From NCBI GenBank assembly GCA_022539475.1, contig VCMS01000060.1, forward strand, positions 183,694 through 247,693: DNA of 64,000 nucleotides, in the 5' to 3' direction. Positions 9,806 through 19,896 of the stretch are shown piece by piece. Position numbers and translations under genes: made by a program. How positions within the stretch are numbered: position 1 is the stretch's first letter; every line of letters starts with the position of its first letter. The stretch comes from Gracilaria domingensis. Its lineage: Eukaryota; Rhodophyta; Florideophyceae; Gracilariales; Gracilariaceae. The notes under the pieces are model-generated. The model had not been told where the DNA came from, did not search any database, and worked only from the letters and a program-made list of their open reading frames with translations.

Positions 9806-11176
9806 TTGAAAGGAGCGAATGACCCGAATCCTATTCTGGACCTTGGCTGTCCTAGAAGTGTCGGTGGCGTGAAGTCGGCAGCACGAATGGCCTCGGCTCT
9901 CGGCATTCCCTTTCGACTCCGCCCCCTTGACTGTGAACCCTTCTACCACGGATATGGCACAAACTGCGACGACGCTCGATTGGTATTCGCCATCTGGGAT
10001 CTCCCTCTGACCGATATTGATGGAAAAAAGGCGTCTCTGCCGTTCTACCTTGTCGCTAGTGACGGGATATTGTTGGTCGGCAACAAACTTCTTCATCAGG
10101 GTAACTTGCTAGGCGGCGAAAGTCTCCTAATCGTTCCCGAGGGGGTACTGTCTGACAAGTATTTGAAGCTCCAGACGTACAGTTCACAGCTTCCAGGCGA
10201 CCCGGACCACTCCATTCGAACTAGACTCTTGGTCATGCCTAGCACCAGTGAAGTCATTTCTTCTTATTTCGCCTGCTACCGCAGCCTGATCGGAAGGACC
10301 TCTGTGAAGGCACTGAGGAAGAGGTATAGCGACCAGAAGGTCTGCCGCCGTTTCGCGGCAAAGCTCCATGGCTTCACCCACATGCCTATGGAAGACATGA
10401 AGGAGATCTGTCGGCGGGCTGGTGTTCTTACTCCAGTACTGCAACAGGCGCTCGGGTCGGCCTTGAGTAAGTGCACAACATGCCAATCCACCGGGCGTCC
10501 TTCTTCGTCCAGGAAAGTTTCCTTCCGGCGGCTGCTGGTGCCATTCAACACACATGTCCAGATTGACTTTCTCTTTGTTTCAGAGATGGACAACCTTCCC
10601 ATCTTATATATGGTGGATGCCTTCTCAGCATTTTCCGTCACGGCAATGCTTGAGACAAGAGAGTTGAGTGAGGTGAAGTCTGCTTTCGAGCAACACTGGG
10701 TGAATATCCCTGGCCCACCGGAATCACTCTCTGGCGACCCCGAATTCGACAAAGGCACCTTCAAGAACTTCCTTAGTGCGCACTCTATCTCTTATGAGCC
10801 GCGCCCCGCGCGTAGACATAACAAGATTGGCGTGGTGGAGTCAAAGAATGCAATCGTGAGGCTTGTCTGCACCCGACTCCTTCGGGACGTAAGCTACTTT
10901 TCGGCGGTTCGCAAAACCAAGTTCTCCTACGAAGAGATTCTCTCTCGTGGGACATTCCTGAGCAACTGCATGTACGGCAGTCGAAAGATGAGCAGCTTCG
11001 AACTCGTTCGAGGCTACACCACAAGCCTTATGGGGCTCCCGCAGTCCAAGATATCTGCGGAACTCCTCGAGACGTACCAGGAACAGGTAGCGAGGAGGGC
11101 GATTCACACCCTCGAGAAGACTCGCATCCCGAAGGTACTCTCACAGACTCACCTTCCGAAAGGCACAGCGGTGTAG
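9806..11176 (+). pseudogene. Copia pol, protease-like and integrase region
   Basis: The segment opens with an aspartic-protease-like region (ILDLGCPRSVGG, where active elements have a D-[ST]-G triad, so the triad looks altered). It continues through a Cys-containing pre-integrase segment (CTTCQSTGRP) into the integrase core: VQIDFLF with the first Asp, SLSGDPEFDKG with the second, and KIGVVESKNAIVR with the Glu. Integrase inserts the cDNA into host chromatin. The frame is closed by TAG at 11174-11176 and reopens at once in the same frame, so the stop is a single nonsense change in one long pol. The upstream end is not a true start; translation would need to arrive from gag by frameshift. Confidence 0.7.
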
Positions 11177-13315
11177 TACTTTAAGAGAGGCCCAAAATTT
11201 GGCGAGTGGAAGGTTGGTTTTGTGCGCGAAGCGCAAGAACATTCACTTCTGCTTTCTTCGAATGAACAACACCAGGGCCCTAGTATTCGTGCCGCCTACG
11301 AAGATGTTCGTCTCGTACCAACATCCGCTCTGCTCGTGGAACTCGATAGTCTTGGGTACACCTCGCCACTCTCACACGGTATTGTGGAGGTGGGTGAGAG
11401 TGTGAATCCCAAAGTCGGTGGAGAGGAGCCGAGCATGAGCTCAGAACCCGCTGTGAAAGATAAACCATCGGACGAGCCCCGAAAGCAGTCGATAGGTTTT
11501 CTGCTGAATGATGAGGCAACACTTTGGTCTTATCACCCCAATGTTTTTTCCTTACTTGCTGGAAAGAAACCACAAGTCGTAGACGACCCTGAGAGAGACA
11601 TTGGTATCCCGCACGACCCGCCGCGTCCGGACAAAGATATTGGTGCTACTGCGGTCCAACAGGTCAATCCACCGGTTCAACTCCGCTCAGCAGAGCAAGA
11701 GATTCTGAAGAGTGCTCTTCCCGTGCTAGGGAAAGACCAAGTCTCTGAATTCCGAACACAGTTCTTTCCAAGATGGGTTGTTGAGAAATCCATAGCCAAA
11801 GAGAAAGCCGTCTACAAGGGACGCTATCTGAAAGTGCGCCGATCTGCTCTCCCAAGGAAAGCAAACATCGTTACTTCTCACCACTTCTTTCAAATTAAGG
11901 ATGATGGTGAAGAGGGCGCGCTTCGTCTCAAGTGTCGCTTGGTTCCCTACGGTATTAGGGACAGGGAGAAAGAGGGAATCCGAAAGGACTCTTCATCCGC
12001 GCAGTTTCCTGTCATTCGAACAGTGCTCTCGATTGCAGCTACCTTGGGGCTTCCACTTGCCACACTTGATATCAAGGGAGCGTACCTACAGGGCGATGAA
12101 CTGAGGCGCGATATCTTCATGGTTCCTCCCAAAGGATGGGCAACTCCAGGTCATGTTTGGAAGCTTTTAGCTCCGACCTACGGCCTAGTTGAGTCCGGTC
12201 GACTCTGGCAGCTCACGGTTGAAAATTGGCTATCGGAGAAGGAGATCGAGCCCCTCCCAGGACTCCCGCAACTCTTTATACTTCGAAACAAGGACGGGTC
12301 CATTAGGCTCGCATTGGCAAAAGTCGTTGACGATATGCTTATCACGGGGCTTCCGGAGGACCTCGAACGATTCCACCACGAGATCAGTGCAAAATTCACT
12401 GTTGGAAAGTTCGATACTTCACGCAGGCTCATCTTCAACCGGCTACGTATCTGTCGGGAAGATGATGGGTCCGTCTCAGTGAATATGGAAGAGTTCATGG
12501 GCAGTATTCGGAAGTTGTCGATCACAAGGCAACGCCGCAAAGGCTTTAACTCCCGATGCACCTCTGATGAGCGGACTGAGTTTCTCGGTCTTACTGGATC
12601 GCTTAACTTCCTAGGCCATGGGGTCCTTCCAAAAGCCTCATTTGCTGCCAGTTACTTCCAACAACGCACCTCGAAGTTCCTAGTGTCAGACTTGATCTTA
12701 GCGAACCAAGTCCTTGGTGAAATGCAGTCTCTGAAGCCCGAGCTTCTGTACAAGCGTCCTCCTTCTCTCGGAATCGCTCCGCGATACCTTGCTTTCTCGG
12801 ATGCCAGTCAGGGAAAGGGCTCGTATGGGCAGACCGGCTATCTCTCGGGACTTTTTATGCCTGCGGGGGGTAGAGATCCAATGTTCCACATGCTTGACTG
12901 GACGAATTCCAAGCAAACCAGGGTCTCTTTCAGCTCGATTGGAGCAGAGATCCTGGCTGCTGCCCTCTCGGCGGACCGTGGGGCGATGATGTCGGGTGCT
13001 ATAGTGCGGGTTTATGGAGCGAAGATGGTCCTCCCGTTTGTCCTAACTGTAGACTCCGACGGATTATATTCCACGATCACGACCCTCCACTAAAGGAAGG
13101 ATTATCGCCTTCGACCAACGGTGGCGAGACTTCGGGATTCGTTCGAGACAGGAGAGATATCTATTCTCCAGTGGGTTAAAGGCTCCCATAATCTTGCGGA
13201 TGCATTGACAAAACGTAACGTTGTGATGTTCCGGATGCTCAATGAGGTGATGAGGACAGGGGTGATACCTGCGTCGTTACTTCAATATGCGAAGAGAGTT
13301 TCGAACACAAACTAG
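11177..13315 (+). pseudogene. Copia pol, reverse transcriptase and RNase H
   Basis: The reverse transcriptase carries LPLATLDIKGAYLQGD (first catalytic Asp block), RRDIFMVPP, and a YVDD-type motif seen here as AKVVDDMLITG. The two catalytic Asp residues are kept, but Tyr is replaced by Val. RNase H follows, with LAFSDASQGKGSYGQTGYL, then SFSSIGAEILAA. After one in-frame TAA (13091-13093) it resumes in frame with ISILQWVKGSHNLADALTK to the stop at 13,315. The enzyme would copy element RNA into DNA and remove the RNA strand. The stop removes the conserved RNase H C-terminus, so activity is unlikely. Its closest-looking relatives, by motif, are Copia-like elements of algae and protists rather than of plants. 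Confidence 0.75.
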
Positions 13316-13360
13316 GCCGAGAAATGCTTTCTTAGTCTCAAGATCTGAGAGGTAAACTGT

Positions 13361-14874
13361 TTAAGTACTCTCGGTCACCCTCGCCTTATGCAAGAAGGTT
13401 CCCTTTGAGCGACGGAAGAAGACGAGTTCGCGCAGCTCCATTACACTTACACCCTCACCCATACCACCCAAACATGCACACAGGGACAAGTAAGAAAGCT
13501 CAAGTGGGCATGGCTCCACGGCATCTAGAACTTCACAGGTGTTTGCATCGACGCATAATACGTGGTCCACATTTCTCTTTCTCAAGCGTACCAAGTATAC
13601 TCCTGCACACCGCGTTGCCAACCATCGAAGTCGGCTTGGTTCTGACTTTGGCACCTTCACACGATTTAACTTCATGTTGCCTGCCTTGTCTTGCAACCAT
13701 CGTGCCATATCTGTGAAGCTTAATAATGCAGGAAGTTCTGATGATAGTAAGGTGCACTTCGTGAACCGTGCGCCAGCTACTCGTTCTGCGGCATTGATTA
13801 GTGAGGCATGCATACACAAGTCATCCGTACTGGACACTATCATGTGAGAGTCAGTGATCTGGTACTCTTTGGTCCCTTTTAAATGGGGGCGCCGACCCGG
13901 ACACGAGACTCTTACTGGAACTTGTGGGTGAGCCACACAGTGACGGTCCAAAGCATCAATTGCAGAGAGGCTTTGCCGGGGAATGAGCGACACACGATTA
14001 CCAAGTCTTTGCACTTCACAAATCACTGGGCCCTCCCATATTGCCTGTGCCACTAGTGCTGCACAGAGCCCTGGGCCTTCAATGCTGTTTAAGGTCACAC
14101 AACTCCAGCCCCAATGTGGCTCGTCGTGATTCCTTGCGTAGTACGCTGGACCATCCAAGATCCTGACGCCGTATTGCCCTGGTGAAAAACAAGTATTCGC
14201 CACGAACATAACTTCGTCTATGGACCATATGGTCCCGGCATTACATTCATACAGACCGTAGCGCAACGCTACAGCGTGATCCGCTTTCACTCCCGGCCGT
14301 TTTCTGCACCATTCAAATAATGTTTCCCCTACAAGTGCGAAACAATCAGCCGGTGGTAGCGACCGAATTTCCCCTGAAAGGTGTTCTACGTGATACAGTT
14401 CATCCGCTGCTTCTGCGTTTCGAGTGATGGAAACTACACTAGTGAAGTTCCATTCCTGCTCAGAGCTGCTTGCGGAAGTACCATCTCCTAGAGGTGCAGA
14501 TGGAGCAGTCACGTCGGGCTCATAAATCTTTCCGTCCTCAGGCTGGGTGCTTGCCGTGGGCTGGCGAACAAAGAAGTACCGAGTTTTGCGCACACGCTGG
14601 GGATAACGACTTTGAGTAATAGTCTTTTCGGAATGCTGTTGATTAGCAGCATCTGCCTCAGAACTACGGGCTGTTTTTGCCTTCTGAGTTGGTACAGTAT
14701 GGACTGTTTTTGCCCTGAGAGCCGTTTTCTTTTGTTTTCGTTTGTTGTCGAATACAGGATCCAGAGAGATCTAAAATCTGGAATTTGCTTTGAAGCACGG
14801 TTTCGACTAATGCACCGTTTCACGACTGATTTATCCATGCGCCGCGGGTCCCTGACCACTGCTTCCCGACGCAT
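13361..14874 (-). pseudogene. putative papain-fold cysteine protease-like protein with one frame break
   Basis: Two minus-strand frames join at about 14,765-14,780. The upstream part is a basic 37-residue start (MRREAVVRDPRRMDKSVV). The downstream part begins DPVFDNKRKQKKTAL and runs to a stop at 13,361, about 500 residues in all. The C-terminal third contains TDDLCMHASLINAAERV, then about 100 residues later VYLVRL, VDHVLCVDA and VLDAVE. A Cys at the start of a helix followed by His and Asp on strands is the layout of papain-fold peptidases. This is inferred from spacing, not a named family. The gene ends 45 bp from the end of the Copia RNase H, tail to tail, and could be an antisense cargo gene of that element. 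The break is either one indel or a very short intron. Confidence 0.45.
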
Positions 14875-14933
14875 GTCAACCTGTACGTGCGCACCGCGGG
14901 CGTCTGTCTCTTGCAGATGCTAGTTTTTGGCGA

Positions 14934-15033
14934 GGGTCGTCCAGAAATCGGCAAGGGTCGTCCAGTAAATTTTTTGAAAAAATATCGACATCAATTATTT
15001 CAAAATTTGGAGATAATTGCTTGGGTCGTCCAG
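14934..15033 (+). repeat. three copies of GGGTCGTCCAG
   Basis: The 11-mer occurs at 14934, 14955 and 15023 within 100 bp, between the antisense gene's start and the hairpin field. Spacing is irregular. It may be a protein-binding repeat of a transposon end or of the gene's promoter. Confidence 0.5.
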
Positions 15034-15307
15034 AATCGCTGTGCAGTAAATACTGGTGGGTTTTCCACTCATGCTAGTTCTTTAGTCGAGGGCTACCTGA
15101 ACCGTATTTCGCGAAGTCTAGGTTCAGTTTCCATTAAGGTGCACATTACACGATACCTTCTGCGGAATGATACCCTGCAACGCATGGAATACTAGTGCTA
15201 GTACAGATGATGCCCATTATGAAATCATACCGTTTTATTCGTATCTATTCTTCTATCGACCGCTTTTGCTAACCGCTACTTCGCTATATTACATGTACCA
15301 TTTCCCC

Positions 15308-15475
15308 ATGATGGAGCGGGTGTAGGCGCAATCTGCGGCAGATGCCGCAGACTGCACCTCCACCATAGTGCTGTATCGGTAGAACAAATACGCACTCCGA
15401 GAGGATGAGGCGCGAAGCGCCTCATACTCTCCGTTCCTCATGTAGGGAACCATGCCCAGATGCATGGTTCCCTAC
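15308..15475. repeat. cluster of three hairpins
   Basis: Three inverted repeats lie in 170 bp. The first has the core TCTGCGGCA-GA-TGCCGCAGA at 15332-15351, with looser pairing out to about 15308 and 15366. The second is ATGAGGCGC-GAA-GCGCCTCAT at 15405-15425. The third is GTAGGGAACCATGC with its exact complement after a 6-base loop, 15442-15475. No T-run follows them, so they are unlikely to be terminators. They lie upstream of the transposase gene and may be part of the left subterminal region of that element. Confidence 0.6.
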
Positions 15476-15525
15476 TTAAGCAACCTGCACCTGCAACTCG
15501 TGAGCTACGTCCGCATCAAAAGTCA

Positions 15526-16042
15526 TTTACCTGTATACGCAAGCAGAAAGTATCCATAAGTTAGTCAATGATCCGTTGGATACATTTGAAATGCGATGGA
15601 ACGTACCATTGATAAAGCAAAACAGAAACGTTGCGCTAGAAAAGTCGAGGGACCTAGTAACTCGTAAAATGAAAAAGAAGAAGGAAAGGGATCAGTTAGA
15701 TTGCCAGCCCACCATCATCGTAAAGCGCGAAAGGTGTCGAAGCGAGAACTCACAAGCAAGGACACCAAGAATGCCCATGCAGCAAACATACCGCAAGATG
15801 CGATAAACGAGAGAGCAGCCTATGTCCCAACCAAATACCAGAATCGCCTATCCCGAACAGCCAGAGATCGATCTTGAGAGACGAAATGAAATTGGTCGTT
15901 TACCTGTATACGCAAGCAGAAAGTATCCATAAGTTAGTCAATGCTCCGTTGGATACAGTTGAAATGCGATGGAACGTACCATTGATAGAGCAAAACAGAA
16001 ACGTTGCGCTAGAAAAGTCGAGGGACCTAGTAACTCGCAAAA
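15526..16042 (+). repeat. 144-bp direct duplication
   Basis: Positions 15526-15669 and 15899-16042 are ungapped copies with four differences, about 97 % identical, 373 bp apart. Neither copy has a supportable gene; both have the same short open frame containing ERMRWNVPLI-like residues. Recent local duplication within the hairpin field. Confidence 0.85.
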
Positions 16043-16223
16043 GTAACCCAAAGCCTGTTTCCTGCCGTTTACATGTCGCAGAGCGCGAAGAGACGTGGTG
16101 AGGATTGGTTAGTTTAGAACAAAGATACGTAGAAGGATATGGAAGCACGTACGAAAAGACTGCACGGAATACATCCGTGAGATACAGATGCTGTCCGCTT
16201 TATGGAGGCGTCCGACGAGGGCG

Positions 16224-16304
16224 GAGAAAGAGAATGAGGTACGCTTCATGTCCGCTTAATGGAATCCATTAAGCAAAGATGAAGCGTACTTCATTCTCTT
16301 TCTC
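16224..16304. repeat. 39-bp-arm hairpin
   Basis: The left arm 16224-16262 and right arm 16266-16304 are reverse complements at 35 of 39 positions, around a 3-base centre. Just beyond, GCTACTTCGTAGC (about 16310) is a further small palindrome. It lies about 410 bp before the transposase ATG. Confidence 0.8.
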
Positions 16305-16716
16305 AGCACGCTACTTCGTAGCGAGTGCGAGGGCGGAAAAAAGTACGACGGAGCGGAGTAGAACGCGAGGATGGCACGGATCACGACGGTAACAGAAGGT
16401 CAGATGTCGGACGGGCGGCGGCGGCGCCGGAGGGAAGAGATTTATTTTTCTGTGCGAGATTGGACAAGTGTACAGCGTACAATGTTGGGAAACCACAGGT
16501 TTATAACCAGTGGTAGATAATACGAGAAGTACACCCTTGTGTTGAGGTCGACGTGTACCTACGTTCCTTTTTGAACGAAAGCACGTGATTTAAACTCAAA
16601 ATATATTCTCCGTTCTGAGCAACACGTCGATATTGACTGTCGCTCGACCTCCTTCTCCCTTCTTACAACCTTCCCTTGCAGTCTTTGTCGTCGTTTCTCG
16701 TTCATTTCTTCTTCCC

Positions 16717-19700
16717 ATGGTCTACTACTGTACACATAAGAAGCGTGGGTGCCCCTTCGTTACTCGCCGAGGAGTCTTATCTCTTCAACAGCATGTCAAC
16801 CATTGCCCGTTTCGTCTGAAAGCAGCGCTGGAAGACGACAATAGGCGGCCCATTCGGAGAAGCAAGCGTCTCAAGCTTTCCGCGCCCGCGGCCGCATCTT
16901 CCGAAACGGTCACTGCCCCTTGTCGCCTTCCCGAGCCTCCGGTGTCCGAGGACATCGTCGACCCCACTCCGCGCGCCCCTCCCATTCCGGACACTTCGCA
17001 TTGTGTTTCTCCTTCCCCGGGTGCTGCCTCATTAGAGCGAGAACACGGAAGCAGTTCCCGCCCAGTGCCTTCTGAGGAGGCCCTCGGTGATTTGCATATG
17101 GATTATCTCACGGTTTGTCTGGCTTCAGTAGCTTCCAACCTTGGTCATCGTGAGGCAGACGAGCTAATTGGGCTACTTCGGGACCCGCGATTCTCGCAAA
17201 AGCGATTCAACGAGACCATAACAAGTTCCAAGCTCTGTACAGAACTGAAGAACGCCATTTTCGAACGATACGCCTCAAAGGACGGTTTCAATCGAAGAAC
17301 TGTCTCGCCAGAAGGATGTAAGTTCAGCGCCACCCTCTACACGAGGGACCCCGTTCAGACACTTGTGAAACAGCTCCAGTTGGCTAACAACGAAAACACA
17401 TTCTTCCACCCTATACCTCAGACCCGCTCCACGAAAATATCTCACCCCATGTCCGGCTCTCTCGCAAGAGACGCCACCTCAAAACTTAAGGAAATGGTCA
17501 TGGGCTCTTTGGATAGTAGAATAGTGTGGTACTCTCAAGAAATAAGTTACAGTGAATCTTTGGTAGGTCTTCTGCAGGTATACACCGATAAGTCTTCAAC
17601 AACTCTAAAGCAAACATCGGTTACCGCCTATCCTCTTCACCTCATATTTCTCAACTTCTCCGACCAGCTTCGCCGTAAGTGTATCCGTGATGACCTCACA
17701 GTAGTGGCATACTTCCCTACCACACTGATCGAGGTTTCCGCATCTGAAGCAGACGCAATGCCATTCGTTTCTAGCAAGTCTCTACGCGATTCCAGGATGC
17801 AAATCCTTCAAGAATCTCTTCGTCAAGTCCTGGAGCCCATTCTAAATCTCACGCAGAAAGGTTTTCAGTTCACCTGCGAAGACAAACTAAGTCGAGTGTG
17901 CCATCATCTGCTTGCAAGTTATTGTGCGGATATTCCTGAGGCTAAGGACATTCTGTCCATTCTTCATGGGACCAAAACGGAAAGCCCTTGTCATAGATGC
18001 AAAGCCCCTCGCTCATCTCTATGCAGTCCTATTCCCACCTCATTCAACGGACGTTCTCAAAAGCACACGAAAAGCATCCGAAAGACATACACAGCTATCT
18101 TGCAACATTCACAAACAGACGAGGCGGAAAGACGTCCACGTCGTGCGAGGGAGAGGAGATCTCAAGCGGATACTCTGATGCGTTCAAATTCCATATCTCT
18201 CATTCCTTCGTTCCTCGAAACTTCCGTAAGCCTTGGAATGATCCCGGGATTGTCTCCATACAGTCTGTTCTCATTCGAACCATTACACAACTTGCATCTC
18301 GGCATCTCAAAGCTGATAAAAACGGCCACAATCGAGAGACTGCAGTCAGACACCCTGTGCACCACAATAGGAACATCTGCATCGCGTTCATTTCGAACGA
18401 TACGCACCCAACTCCTCAACCATTCAAACGCAATTCTAGCTGCTATAGAACGAGATTCTCCTGCCAAAGGTTTACATATCGATTTCTCTACACAGGAGAA
18501 AGGCAAATCTTTGAATGGTATCTTCACGAAAGACGGTCTCCGTGGAATGCTGGAGGCCAAAAACTACAAAGCACTTGACATGTTCTTCCCCTTCATAGGA
18601 GCATTCTTTGACGTTTGCTGTGGAGAACAGGACGTTGCCTCAATCACAACCGTTTTCTCTCAGTACTCGAACTTGCTTTCGACCTTATTCAGATACAATC
18701 GGGACCCGTATTGGACTGAAAGCTCTCTCTTGTGTCTTACATGGGAGATTAAAGCATTCAAGCGTTCCGCAACAAAGACTCTGGTGGATTTTTATCCCTC
18801 CAGACTGGGAACTCTGAAGTTTCATCTTCTCGATCATCTCGTGGACGATATTCGCCGTCTGGGAAGTATCAAGTACTATGACGCAGGCATATACGAACAT
18901 GCACACCTGCTATTTAAGAGAAACTACAAAAAGACGTCCAGAAGAATAGCAACGGCTGTGGAGGAGACTATTCGCTCCATTGAGCACGGACATGTTAGAA
19001 AGCAATGGAATGGCAATACTCCTTACCAGCGTAATCCAGGTTTACCAGGAACTTCCACACAGCTTCCTCGGTTTGAAATGAGAGGGCGTTCTTTCACTTT
19101 ACGAGCTCTTCAACATTGTGTTTCAAGTATGTCCAGTTCAAAAACATGGACTGCTGTTAGAGAGATGTTCTCAAGTAGGGACACAAGGTCGATTCTTGAC
19201 CAAATTGGTGAACAGGCCCTTCCTCCTTTCCTCAGTCTCGTGAAAGAAACACTGGATGAGCACTCTATTACATACTTCCCAGAAAAGACAAGGACAACTC
19301 TGGTGAATTCGGCTCTCGTGAAAGGCGGTTTCGTTCCGACTCTTGAACACTTCGATTCGTCTTCTACGGCACTTAAGCAGGGACGACCCAAATACCCCAT
19401 CATCCAACGTGTCTTCGCTTCTCCAGCATTTGGTCCCAGTAGAAAGCCAAAGTTTTCCACTGTATTGGTAAGCGGAGAAGATTCAGAGACTTGGGTTGCC
19501 CAGGTAGTCGCTCTGATTCGAATATCTCTCCTTGATTCTGCACTTACCGCACTAGAGGTGGCATTCGTCCGGTATTTCAAGGTTTTACCCCCCGCAACAA
19601 ACATCGACCACATATTGAAATGCACATCTTTACGGTGGGCTACAAACGATGAAAAGAACCACACTCTTCCGTTCCCTCGTCATTCCAAAGCGGAGACTAT

Positions 19701-19896
19701 CGTAGAGTTAACTCCTTGGTACGGGATGGTTCCGGCTTCTGCACTACAGGGAACTGTCCATGTTGTTCGATCAAACTACCCTGCTCCACCTTTTTGTCCT
19801 CCACTTCAATGGTTTCAACACCGATTCTACATCAATCGATTCTATCATGATTCAGATGAAGGACCAACTGAGCACGTTGATCTTGTACAGCCTTAA
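16717..19896 (+). CDS. DDE transposase, CACTA/Plavaka-like (putative)
   Basis: An uninterrupted 1059-residue protein from the first ATG, MVYYCTHKKRGCPF. Residues 4-35 look like a zinc-binding segment (C.H....C...H....C), as at the N-terminus of many Plavaka-type transposases, followed by a Pro/Ser-rich linker with a basic patch (RRSKRLK). Near residue 518 is SFEPLHNLHLGISK, resembling the acid-x-(M/L)H...G block of CACTA-group transposases, although with Glu where Asp is usual. Near 725 is YDAGIYEHAHLLFKRNYK, which fits the third catalytic acid and the following basic helix. The enzyme would excise and reinsert the element. The gene ends against the minus-strand gene at 19893, sharing the bases TTAA as the two stop codons. 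Assignment rests on these blocks alone; another DDE superfamily is possible. Confidence 0.6.
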   Translation: MVYYCTHKKRGCPFVTRRGVLSLQQHVNHCPFRLKAALEDDNRRPIRRSKRLKLSAPAAASSETVTAPCRLPEPPVSEDIVDPTPRAPPIPDTSHCVSPSPGAASLEREHGSSSRPVPSEEALGDLHMDYLTVCLASVASNLGHREADELIGLLRDPRFSQKRFNETITSSKLCTELKNAIFERYASKDGFNRRTVSPEGCKFSATLYTRDPVQTLVKQLQLANNENTFFHPIPQTRSTKISHPMSGSLARDATSKLKEMVMGSLDSRIVWYSQEISYSESLVGLLQVYTDKSSTTLKQTSVTAYPLHLIFLNFSDQLRRKCIRDDLTVVAYFPTTLIEVSASEADAMPFVSSKSLRDSRMQILQESLRQVLEPILNLTQKGFQFTCEDKLSRVCHHLLASYCADIPEAKDILSILHGTKTESPCHRCKAPRSSLCSPIPTSFNGRSQKHTKSIRKTYTAILQHSQTDEAERRPRRARERRSQADTLMRSNSISLIPSFLETSVSLGMIPGLSPYSLFSFEPLHNLHLGISKLIKTATIERLQSDTLCTTIGTSASRSFRTIRTQLLNHSNAILAAIERDSPAKGLHIDFSTQEKGKSLNGIFTKDGLRGMLEAKNYKALDMFFPFIGAFFDVCCGEQDVASITTVFSQYSNLLSTLFRYNRDPYWTESSLLCLTWEIKAFKRSATKTLVDFYPSRLGTLKFHLLDHLVDDIRRLGSIKYYDAGIYEHAHLLFKRNYKKTSRRIATAVEETIRSIEHGHVRKQWNGNTPYQRNPGLPGTSTQLPRFEMRGRSFTLRALQHCVSSMSSSKTWTAVREMFSSRDTRSILDQIGEQALPPFLSLVKETLDEHSITYFPEKTRTTLVNSALVKGGFVPTLEHFDSSSTALKQGRPKYPIIQRVFASPAFGPSRKPKFSTVLVSGEDSETWVAQVVALIRISLLDSALTALEVAFVRYFKVLPPATNIDHILKCTSLRWATNDEKNHTLPFPRHSKAETIVELTPWYGMVPASALQGTVHVVRSNYPAPPFCPPLQWFQHRFYINRFYHDSDEGPTEHVDLVQP

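Larger units (their letters stand above)
8466..13315 (+). mobile_element. Copia-order LTR retroelement, degraded by in-frame stops
   Basis: Gag, protease/integrase, reverse transcriptase and RNase H follow in the Ty1/Copia order on the plus strand. Gag is one frame with two stops. Pol is a second frame, -1 relative to gag, with two more. I find no internal frameshifting indels, so the element has decayed by point changes. I could not identify LTRs: the end of RNase H at 13,315 lies only 45 bp from the end of the antisense gene at 13,361. Either the 3' LTR lies beyond that gene or it has been lost. The sequence differs strongly from the young Copia at 34.7 kb, so two lineages are present. Confidence 0.8.

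Noticed and set aside
8000-14000. LTRs for the Copia at 8.5-13.3 kb
   Set aside because: Comparing sequence before 8466 with that after 13,315 by eye gave no direct repeat with TG..CA-type ends.
15308-15475. CRISPR-like or bacterial terminator hairpins
   Set aside because: There are no regular spacers or T-runs, and the context is eukaryotic.
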